A DNA stretch of 5,033 nucleotides from Clostridiales bacterium (GTDB lineage: Bacteria > Bacillota > Clostridia > Tissierellales > Dethiosulfatibacteraceae), in the NCBI GenBank assembly GCA_003539375.1, contig DPPH01000150.1, positions 1-5,033 of the forward strand, read 5' to 3'. The notes beneath the pieces were generated by a model. That model did no database searches, was not told the DNA's origin, and saw only the letters and a list, made by a program, of their open reading frames with translations. This document shows, piece after piece, positions 1 to 5,033 of this stretch. A program made the translations under genes and the position numbers. The first letter of the stretch is position 1. Every line of letters starts with the position of its first letter.

Positions 1-446
1 AAAAAGGTCCTGGATATCTTGAGAAAATTTATGATGTTAGCGAAGGTTTACATAATAGAATATATGAATTAATTGATAGTTCCAAAAGTATTGATGATTT
101 TATTAAAAATGTCTCTACTAAAAGATATACTTATTCAAAAGTATCAAGGATTTTAAACAACATACTTTTAGACCTGAGAAAAGACTTCTATGATGACATA
201 AATATAGAGGACTTATCATATTTAAGAGTTTTATCAAGTGACAAAAAAGGTTTTGATTTTATGAAAAATAATCAATCTTATCATTTTATAACCAAATACT
301 CAGATTATAAAAAAATAAATAAAAGTAATACAGATACATTGGTTTTTAATAAAACAAAAAAAGCCAGCGATATATATTTCAGCAGCTTAATGAATACTTC
401 CTTCATGAATTCTGAATTTACTAACAATCCTTACATTAAGATATAA
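1..446 (+). CDS. tmcAL: tRNA(Met) cytidine acetate ligase TmcAL (YlbM), C-terminal part, 5' truncated by window
   Basis: The reading frame is open from base 3 and gives 147 residues ending at TAA 444-446; the start lies left of the window. TmcAL uses ATP and acetate, via acetyl-AMP, to form N4-acetylcytidine at wobble position 34 of elongator tRNA-Met; it is cytoplasmic. The visible part carries family hallmarks: an EGLHNRI segment (fragment residues 14-20), the basic TKRYTYSKVSRIL block (39-51) typical of this C-terminal helical, tRNA-contacting region, and a YLRVL...GF segment further on. The N-terminal nucleotidyltransferase half with its nucleotide-binding motif is not in the window. The family is about 400 residues long, so roughly the last third is seen. 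An internal ATG at 261 is not a real start, because the conserved block lies upstream of it in the same frame. The gene is convergent with the coaD operon and ends inside the shared hairpin. Identification rests on recognised motifs. Confidence 0.88.
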   Translation, partial: KGPGYLEKIYDVSEGLHNRIYELIDSSKSIDDFIKNVSTKRYTYSKVSRILNNILLDLRKDFYDDINIEDLSYLRVLSSDKKGFDFMKNNQSYHFITKYSDYKKINKSNTDTLVFNKTKKASDIYFSSLMNTSFMNSEFTNNPYIKI

Positions 447-469
447 GGGAAAATCCCTTATATCTTTTT
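438..469 (+). terminator. Intrinsic terminator hairpin shared by two convergent genes
   Basis: Bases 438-449 and 455-466 form a perfect 12-bp stem with loop AAAAT; if A450 pairs with T454 it becomes 13 bp with a 3-base loop. On the + strand the stem runs into a run of five T (465-469), so it is a good rho-independent terminator for tmcAL. On the - strand the stem is followed by AATGTAAGG with no T run, so termination of the leftward operon here should be weaker. The stem contains the stop codons of both genes: tmcAL at 444-446 and the coiled-coil gene at 458-460. Confidence 0.85.
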
Positions 470-901
470 CACTTCTTCTCTATTTTTTACGACTACTTCA
501 AGCATTTCTTCTAAACTTTCTTGAGTTCTACCAAGAAGCTTATCACAATAGCTGTATGTTCCACTTCTAATTTCTTGAGCCTTTTTCTTTGCTCTTTCTT
601 CAATCTCTACAGCTTTTTGTTCAGCTTTTTTAGTAAGCTCATGATCATCTATTAGGTAACTTTGTCTATCTTGAGCATCATTTAGTATTTTGTTTGCTTC
701 TGATTGAGTTTCTTCAAGTATCCTCTGTCTTTCTTTTTTTATCCAAGCTGCTTGCTTAATCTCGTCCGGAAGATTTAATCTAATTTCCGTTATAATTTCT
801 AACACTTCTTCTTTATTGATTATAGCTTTATTTGACATGGGAACTTTCGATGCTTCTTCAATAGTATCTTCTAATTGTTCTAATAAATTTAAAATTTCCA
901 A
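458..901 (-). CDS. Small coiled-coil protein, SepIVA/DivIVA-like, often labelled 'ATPase' in clostridial genomes
   Basis: The protein has 147 residues with no signal peptide and no membrane segment. Residues 1-20 are a short amphipathic helix (LLEQLEDTIEEASKVPM), followed by a second helix (about 30-52, EEVLEIITEIRLNLPDEI). Residues 55-112 are a highly charged stretch with Ala and hydrophobic positions spaced as in a coiled coil. Residues 111-140 form a C-terminal segment with YSYCDKLL. I see no Walker A motif, so an 'ATPase' label would not be supported. From memory, the N-terminal part resembles mycobacterial SepIVA (pattern LDEL..IVEEA..VPM, then DVLELIDDI, then LP/IPGEL), and the C-terminal part resembles its IYVDNKL region. 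This protein lacks SepIVA's long middle. The start is TTG at 899-901, supported by a strong Shine-Dalgarno and a gap of 2 bases to coaD; there is no better ATG. The function is unknown; a cytoskeletal or division role is inference. Confidence 0.75.
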   Translation of the reverse strand: MEILNLLEQLEDTIEEASKVPMSNKAIINKEEVLEIITEIRLNLPDEIKQAAWIKKERQRILEETQSEANKILNDAQDRQSYLIDDHELTKKAEQKAVEIEERAKKKAQEIRSGTYSYCDKLLGRTQESLEEMLEVVVKNREEVKKI

Positions 902-903
902 AA

Positions 904-1383
904 CTACTCCCCCTTATATTTTTTTTCTAAAGCTTTTTTTACATTTTCAGGTACTAAGCCATCGATATCTCCACCTAATTTAGCTATTTCCTTTACAACA
1001 CTAGAACTTAAAAAGGAAAAATTAGGTGATGCAAGCATAAAAAAGGTCTCAAGTCCTTCATGTAAAAATTTATTCATTGAAGCAACTTTAATTTCATATT
1101 CATAATCAGATACAGCTCTCAATCCTCTTATGACTACTTCTATATTATATTTTTTTGCATAATCTACAAGCATTCCTGTTGCTATATCTACTTCCACATT
1201 AGTTATATCTTTAGTTGCCTCTTTTACCAACTCATATCTTTCCTTAACACTAAAAGAGTGATCTTTTGAATAATTATCAAAAACTACAACCTTTACGTTA
1301 TCAAATTTTGCTGAACACCTTTTAATAATATCTAAATGGCCACAAGTAATTGGGTCAAAACTTCCAGAATACATTACCTTCAT
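904..1383 (-). CDS. coaD: Phosphopantetheine adenylyltransferase CoaD
   Basis: CoaD transfers AMP from ATP to 4'-phosphopantetheine, giving dephospho-CoA and pyrophosphate, the penultimate step of coenzyme A synthesis in the cytoplasm. At 159 residues it has the normal bacterial length. The nucleotidyltransferase signature is at residues 7-16 (GSFDPITCGH), with His16 matching the catalytic His18 of the E. coli enzyme. Lys40 corresponds to E. coli Lys42 and Arg86, in RGLRAVSDYEYE (86-97), to Arg88. The ATP-binding FSFLSSSVVKEIA segment is near residues 122-134. The start is ATG at 1381-1383, directly before the conserved first beta strand, with AGAGG six bases upstream. Ser8 replaces E. coli Thr10, a common exchange; Ser6 takes the place of the usual Pro in the PGSFDP motif, which is less usual. 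It follows rsmD after 3 bases, the widely conserved rsmD-coaD pair. Confidence 0.97.
   Translation of the reverse strand: MKVMYSGSFDPITCGHLDIIKRCSAKFDNVKVVVFDNYSKDHSFSVKERYELVKEATKDITNVEVDIATGMLVDYAKKYNIEVVIRGLRAVSDYEYEIKVASMNKFLHEGLETFFMLASPNFSFLSSSVVKEIAKLGGDIDGLVPENVKKALEKKYKGE
907..915 (-). promoter_or_regulatory. Ribosome binding site for the coiled-coil gene (supports TTG start)
   Basis: On the - strand this reads AAGGGGGAG, 5 bases before the TTG at 899-901. It lies wholly within the last codons of coaD (Lys-Gly-Glu), so translation of the two genes is probably coupled. It is the evidence that decides the TTG start. Confidence 0.7.
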
Positions 1384-1386
1384 ATA

Positions 1387-1929
1387 TTACCTCTTTTTCA
1401 AAAATTTTATATATATATTACCATAATTTCGTTCATCTACAATCTCCATATTTTTATTAGAAATTTCTGTGTCTTTATCATCTTCAAATATAATAAGAGT
1501 GTTTTCATTAATTATATTACTATCTAATAAGTTTTTCAAAATAATATTTATATCAATATTCCCATATGGTGGATCTATATATATATAATCAACTTTTTCA
1601 GTGAGGTTTATTTTTTTCAATCCTATTTCATAATCATCATTTATTAAAATTGATTCATTTTCAAACTTGCATTTTTCAATGTTTCTTTTAGTTAATTGGA
1701 TACTATAGTCTGAATTATCAATAAAGTATACCTTATTTGCTCCTCTACTTATAAATTCTAAACCTATATTACCTGTGCCGGTAAATAAATCTATAACCAC
1801 TGCATTTTCCTTTATAGGATGAATTATATTAAATATAGATTCTTTAACCCTATCAAGGGTTGGTCTAATTTGAGTTGATTCAGGACTTTCAAGTTTAAGT
1901 CCTCTTTTTCTTCCTGTAATTATTCTCAA
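1387..1929 (-). CDS. rsmD: 16S rRNA (guanine-N2)-methyltransferase RsmD (YlbH)
   Basis: RsmD uses S-adenosylmethionine to methylate N2 of a guanine in helix 31 of 16S rRNA (G966 in E. coli numbering), during small-subunit assembly. The 180-residue length fits the family. Visible features in order are the N-terminal RIITGRKRG (2-10), the substrate-side block RPTLDRVKESIFNI (22-35), SAM-binding motif I DLFTGTGNIGLE (47-58), acidic Asp71 at the end of strand 2, and catalytic motif IV DPPYG (119-123). A C-terminal RNYG (167-170) follows. The start is TTG at 1927-1929: the family begins almost directly with RI(I/V)xGxxxG, so a later start is excluded, and a perfect AGGAGG lies five bases upstream. 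It follows recG after 9 bases and precedes coaD by 3. Two TA-repeat tracts in the gene simply encode Tyr-Ile runs. Confidence 0.95.
   Translation of the reverse strand: MRIITGRKRGLKLESPESTQIRPTLDRVKESIFNIIHPIKENAVVIDLFTGTGNIGLEFISRGANKVYFIDNSDYSIQLTKRNIEKCKFENESILINDDYEIGLKKINLTEKVDYIYIDPPYGNIDINIILKNLLDSNIINENTLIIFEDDKDTEISNKNMEIVDERNYGNIYIKFLKKR
1390..1394 (-). promoter_or_regulatory. Ribosome binding site for coaD inside the rsmD 3' end
   Basis: On the - strand this reads AGAGG and sits six bases before the coaD ATG. It is made by the last rsmD codons (Lys-Arg) just before the rsmD TAA stop at 1387-1389, so coaD initiation is probably coupled to rsmD termination. Confidence 0.65.
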
Positions 1930-1934
1930 TTTTT

Positions 1935-1940
1935 CCTCCT
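1935..1940 (-). promoter_or_regulatory. Consensus ribosome binding site for rsmD (supports TTG start)
   Basis: On the - strand this is AGGAGG, the full consensus, five bases before TTG 1927-1929. It overlaps the recG stop codon (TAG at 1939-1941), so a ribosome ending on recG is already at the rsmD site. The strong site compensates for the weak TTG start. Confidence 0.8.
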
Positions 1941-3975
1941 AACTTATATTAATTCTGTCTTTATATATTTGGACTACTTCTTTGTATATTTTATCATATA
2001 AATTATACTTATTTTTATTTTTTATAATAATTTCTTTTATTTCTTTAGAAATTTTTATAGTTTTCATGTCAAAGCTTATAAACTCTTCTGGAATACCACT
2101 TTGTTTTGTGCCTAAAAATTCACCCGGTCCTCTAAGTTTTAAATCTTCTTTTGATATCTTAAATCCATCTACAGTATTAACTAGTATATCTAGTCTTTTT
2201 TTTGATTTTTCATTATCAGTATCTGATACCAAGAAACAGTAAGATTGCTTTTCTCCTCTTCCTACTCTTCCTCTTAACTGGTGAAGTTGTGCCAGGCCGA
2301 ATCTCTCAGCATTAACAATAATCATCATCGTAGCATTTTTAATGTCAACTCCTACTTCAATTACAGTGGTAGAAATTAAAATTTTACATCTTCCTTCTGA
2401 AAATTTTTTAATAATTTTCTCGGCTTCCTCGCTATGTATCTTTCCATGAAGTAAGCATACGTCATCTTTTTTAAAGCCAGCATTTATAAAATTTTTAAAT
2501 ATCTTTTGTGCTGATTTTATATCTTCAAGTTTTTCGGAATCTTCTATTATTGGACTTACTATATAAGCCTGTTCTCCCATTGAAATTCTCTTTTTTAAGA
2601 ATTCGTATAATTTAGCCTTATTGTTTTGATTAATTGTATAAGTTTTAATATCTTTTCTTCCTGGCGGACTAGTCTTTATAGTAGAAATATCAAGGTCATT
2701 GTAAATAATCATGGCCAAAGTCCTAGGTATAGGTGTAGCACTCATAACTAAGTTATGGGGATATTTCCCTTTATTCATCAAGCTAGATCTTTGTGCAACT
2801 CCAAACCTATGCTGTTCGTCTGTTATTATGTAAGCAAGATTACTGTATTCTACACTTTCTTGAATTAGAGAATGGGTGCCAATTACTATTGAAGTCTTTC
2901 CATTTTTTATTTTATCTAATACTTCTCGTTTCTTATCTGATTTTAAACTACTATAAAGCACTTCCACTCCTAAGTTTAGATATCCAAAAATTTCATTAAA
3001 TTTATCAAAATGCTGTTTTGCTAAAACTTCTGTAGGGACCATTAGAGCTCCTTGATAACCCTTTAAACATATATTTATTAAGGTTAAAAAAGCTACTATA
3101 GTTTTCCCCGACCCTACATCGCCCTGAAGTAGTCTGTTCATTGGTTTTTCTTTTTTCATGTCATGAAATATCTCATCTAAAACCTTTTTTTGATCTAGCG
3201 TTAACTTGAAAGGTAGTTTGTTAACTATTTTATTCATATTAGAATCAACATTTATCCTAGTACTTATATTATCTCTAATTATTTGCTTCCTTTTTTCAAA
3301 GGCTATCTGCATTAAAACCAATTTTTCAATTTCTACATATTCAATAGCTTTTTTTAATTTTTTAAAATCATTAGGATAATGTATATTTTTTATAGCTTCT
3401 TTTCTTGAAGCAAGATTATATATGTTTGATACTTCTTTAGGAATTATTTCCTCGAGATTTTTATAGTAATCTTTAAATAATCTCTTAATGATTTTAAGCA
3501 TAAAGTTGTTAGTCAAACCTTTTGTTAGAGAATATTTTGGGTATATAATGCCCATTCTATCTCCTAGATTTAAACTAAATTCAGGGTTAGTAATACTATA
3601 TCTACCCTTCTCTTCAATAATTTTCCCATATAAGTAATAAGTTTTATTTACACTTATTTTATTCTTTATATAACTTTGATTAAACCACTTAATCTCTATT
3701 TTACCTGACTCGTCGTAACCTTCTGTAATTAATATAGTTAATTTACCTCTAGTTTTTATCAGCTTCGGTTCTTTATAAATCTTTATTTTAATTAAATTTT
3801 TTTCATTTATTTTTGTGTCCCTTAAGAGAACTGGATTTCTTCTATCTTCATAATCATAAGGAGTATAATAAAATAGGTCTCTAACAGTTCTAATACCTAT
3901 ATTATTTAGATATTTTTCATACTTAGGACCTATTCCATTTATTATACTAACCTTCTGGTATAGTATATTTTCCAA
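1939..3975 (-). CDS. recG: ATP-dependent DNA helicase RecG
   Basis: RecG is a double-stranded DNA translocase that regresses stalled replication forks and processes branched recombination intermediates. The 678-residue length is normal. The N-terminal wedge region begins with a helix-hairpin-helix-like INGIGPKYEKYL (12-23) and PYDYEDR (39-45), followed by the OB-fold part. Superfamily 2 motifs follow in order: I GDVGSGKT (285-292), Ia VPTEVLAKQH (313-322), GTHSL (366-370), II DEQH (386-389) within DEQHRFG, III MSATPIPRT (411-419), IV around YIVSPIIEDSE (471-481), V TTVIEVGVDI (536-545) and VI QLHQLRGRVGRG (563-574). The C-terminal RecG-specific DLKLRGPGEFLGTKQSG is at 611-627. All are intact, so the enzyme should be active. 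The start is TTG at 3973-3975, placed where the family's N-terminal segment begins; the upstream site GGTGAT is atypical. fakA lies 12 bases upstream, rsmD 9 bases downstream. Confidence 0.98.
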   Translation of the reverse strand: MENILYQKVSIINGIGPKYEKYLNNIGIRTVRDLFYYTPYDYEDRRNPVLLRDTKINEKNLIKIKIYKEPKLIKTRGKLTILITEGYDESGKIEIKWFNQSYIKNKISVNKTYYLYGKIIEEKGRYSITNPEFSLNLGDRMGIIYPKYSLTKGLTNNFMLKIIKRLFKDYYKNLEEIIPKEVSNIYNLASRKEAIKNIHYPNDFKKLKKAIEYVEIEKLVLMQIAFEKRKQIIRDNISTRINVDSNMNKIVNKLPFKLTLDQKKVLDEIFHDMKKEKPMNRLLQGDVGSGKTIVAFLTLINICLKGYQGALMVPTEVLAKQHFDKFNEIFGYLNLGVEVLYSSLKSDKKREVLDKIKNGKTSIVIGTHSLIQESVEYSNLAYIITDEQHRFGVAQRSSLMNKGKYPHNLVMSATPIPRTLAMIIYNDLDISTIKTSPPGRKDIKTYTINQNNKAKLYEFLKKRISMGEQAYIVSPIIEDSEKLEDIKSAQKIFKNFINAGFKKDDVCLLHGKIHSEEAEKIIKKFSEGRCKILISTTVIEVGVDIKNATMMIIVNAERFGLAQLHQLRGRVGRGEKQSYCFLVSDTDNEKSKKRLDILVNTVDGFKISKEDLKLRGPGEFLGTKQSGIPEEFISFDMKTIKISKEIKEIIIKNKNKYNLYDKIYKEVVQIYKDRINIS

Positions 3976-3978
3976 ATA

Positions 3979-3984
3979 ATCACC
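3979..3984 (-). promoter_or_regulatory. Atypical ribosome binding site for recG (GGTGAT)
   Basis: On the - strand, upstream of the TTG at 3973-3975, the only candidate is GGTGAT, within AGTGGTGATTAT. It can pair with the extreme 3' end of 16S rRNA (AUCACC) rather than with the CCUCC core; the GG is seven bases from the start codon, a normal spacing. It fills most of the 12-base gap after the fakA stop (3988-3990). Confidence 0.5.
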
Positions 3985-3987
3985 ACT

Positions 3988-5033
3988 TTATTCAACTGAA
4001 ATTATATAGTAATATAGTGGTTGACCTCCATTTATAAGTTCAACATCACATTCTGGTGCAATTTCAGCTAAAGTTTCTTTTATTTCCTTTGCTTTTTCTT
4101 CAGCTATATCTTCTCCGTAAAAAACAGTAATTAAATAGCTATCTTCATCTATCATTTCCTTTGCTAATTCAAGTACAACTTCATCCATGTTTTCTCCATG
4201 AGACACTATTTTCCCATCATGAATTCCAATGATATCGTCTTTTTTAATATTTTTTGTATCTACTGAAGTGTCTCTAACCGCATAGGTCACCTGTCCTGTC
4301 TTAACTTCTTTTATTGCTTCTAACATACTTTCTTCATTTATCTCAGGTTCTACTTCTTCATTAAAAGCTAGCATAGCTGATACACCTTGAGGTATAGTTT
4401 TAGTAGGTAGTACATGTATATCTCTTTCCGATAACTCTGCTGCTTGATTTGCTGCTAAAATTATATTACTGTTGTTTGGTAAAATAAATACATGTTCTCC
4501 TGTAACTTTGTCTATAGAATTTAATATATCTTGAGTACTAGGATTCATTGTCTGTCCCCCGGATATAAATTCATCTACCATTAAATCCTTGAAAAGCTCT
4601 TTGATCCCATCGCCCATTCCAATTGAAATAAAGCTGTATTTTTTTGCCTCTTTCTTTTTCTTTTTATTCTTTTCTCTAAACTGTTCTTTCATATTTTCAA
4701 TCTTAATATTTGTTAACTCTCCGTGTCTAGATGCCATTTCTAGAATTTTACCTGGGTTGTTTGTATGTATATGAGTTTTTAAAATATTATCATTTTTGAT
4801 ACATACGATAGAATCTCCCTGATTTTGTATTTGTCTTAAAAACTCTCTTCTAGTTACATCAGTATTAAGGACTATAAATTCTGTACAGTAAGCATATACT
4901 ATTTCATCTACACTGTCTATACCACTAATTTCATCATCTGTTTCTAAAAACACATCCTCAGATGGTATTTCTGCTGTTAATTTTTCTCCCTTTAGGTAAA
5001 GTAGCGCGCCTTCAATTGGAATGGGCGATGGGA
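3988..5033 (-). CDS. fakA: Fatty acid kinase catalytic subunit FakA (YloV, DAK2/DegV-like), C-terminal part, 5' end beyond window
   Basis: The frame is open from 5031 to TAA at 3988-3990 and gives 347 residues. A GTG at 4951-4953 is an internal Val codon, not a start, since family-like sequence (EGALLYLKGEKL) continues upstream. FakA phosphorylates fatty acids held by FakB to acyl-phosphate for phospholipid synthesis. Full family members are about 550 residues, so the N-terminal DhaL-type ATP-binding kinase domain is missing from view. The middle domain is visible: YCTEF (fragment Cys49) and HIHTNNPG (His87, His89), the Cys/His set I recall as metal-linked in S. aureus FakA, then GELTNIKIENMKEQ. 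After a Lys-rich linker (121-131) comes the C-terminal domain with ISGGQTMNPST (156-166), LPNNSN (184-189), PTKTIPQG (209-216) and a final GGQPLYYYIISVE. No fakB is in the window. It is the first visible gene of the operon. Confidence 0.92.
   Translation of the reverse strand, partial: PSPIPIEGALLYLKGEKLTAEIPSEDVFLETDDEISGIDSVDEIVYAYCTEFIVLNTDVTRREFLRQIQNQGDSIVCIKNDNILKTHIHTNNPGKILEMASRHGELTNIKIENMKEQFREKNKKKKKEAKKYSFISIGMGDGIKELFKDLMVDEFISGGQTMNPSTQDILNSIDKVTGEHVFILPNNSNIILAANQAAELSERDIHVLPTKTIPQGVSAMLAFNEEVEPEINEESMLEAIKEVKTGQVTYAVRDTSVDTKNIKKDDIIGIHDGKIVSHGENMDEVVLELAKEMIDEDSYLITVFYGEDIAEEKAKEIKETLAEIAPECDVELINGGQPLYYYIISVE

Larger units (their letters stand above)
458..5033 (-). other. 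Probable operon fakA-recG-rsmD-coaD-coiled-coil gene
   Basis: Five genes run in the same direction with gaps of 12, 9, 3 and 2 bases. There is no room for a promoter or terminator between them, and three ribosome binding sites are embedded in or overlap the end of the upstream gene. Transcription must start beyond the right edge, and the only hairpin at the end is 438-469. That this is one transcript is inferred from spacing; promoters inside coding sequence cannot be excluded. Confidence 0.8.

Noticed and set aside
261..446. A separate 61-residue + strand gene starting at ATG 261
   Set aside because: The frame is open back to base 3 and carries the TmcAL TKRYT block upstream, so the ATG is internal to the truncated tmcAL.
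1336..1527. + strand 63-residue reading frame over the coaD/rsmD junction
   Set aside because: It lies opposite two well-supported genes, has no family resemblance, and is rich in Ile/Tyr/Phe as expected for the reverse of AT-rich coding DNA.
1408..1587. Two TA dinucleotide tracts (near 1408-1419 and 1575-1586) as possible promoter or repeat elements
   Set aside because: Both are in frame in rsmD and encode Tyr-Ile runs at expected family positions, including the strand leading into DPPYG.
1982..2242. + strand 86-residue reading frame with hydrophobic N-terminus, resembling a small membrane protein
   Set aside because: It is antisense to the conserved C-terminal end of recG; the hydrophobic run is the complement of Lys/Asn/Ile codons.
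2793..2999. + strand 68-residue reading frame, Leu-rich
   Set aside because: It is antisense to recG helicase motifs and shows no independent evidence of coding.
4589..4774. + strand 61-residue reading frame with a Phe-rich segment
   Set aside because: The Phe run is the complement of the Lys-rich linker of fakA; it is a shadow.
3988..4953. A complete 321-residue gene starting at 4953
   Set aside because: The 'start' is a GTG (Val) inside the gene; the frame runs to the window edge with family-like sequence, so it is the 3' part of fakA.

Overview
The window is a compact, strongly AT-rich piece of bacterial chromosome. The codon bias (AAA, ATA, TTA, AAT), strong Shine-Dalgarno sites, frequent TTG starts and the gene content (TmcAL, FakA/YloV, RecG, RsmD, CoaD) point to a low-GC Firmicute, most likely of the Clostridia/Tissierellia group. 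Genus cannot be decided from the sequence alone. There are no RNA genes, mobile elements, CRISPR arrays or long non-coding stretches; almost every base is coding.

Layout: at the left, on the + strand, lies the last third of tmcAL (ylbM), the enzyme that acetylates the wobble cytidine of elongator tRNA-Met. It ends in a near-perfect hairpin at 438-469. Everything right of this is on the - strand and reads leftwards as one tightly packed gene string. From upstream to downstream it holds fakA (3' part, running off the right edge), recG, rsmD, coaD and a small coiled-coil protein. Gaps are 12, 9, 3 and 2 bases, and several ribosome binding sites sit inside the 3' end of the preceding gene, so the string is almost certainly an operon with coupled translation. 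Its promoter is outside the window.

How the genes fit together: FakA is the kinase of the fatty-acid phosphorylation system, and CoaD makes dephospho-CoA, so two steps of acyl and cofactor metabolism share the transcript. RecG (fork and recombination repair) and RsmD (16S rRNA methylation) are housekeeping genes. The last gene, 147 residues, appears to be a short relative of the actinobacterial division protein SepIVA, judged from remembered sequence; it has no assigned role here.

I do not see a novel multi-gene system. The points most worth a second look are the SepIVA-like protein next to coaD, the palindrome that encodes the last residues and stop codons of two convergent genes, and three of four complete genes starting with TTG. 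A small GC-rich patch at the right edge is also worth checking.
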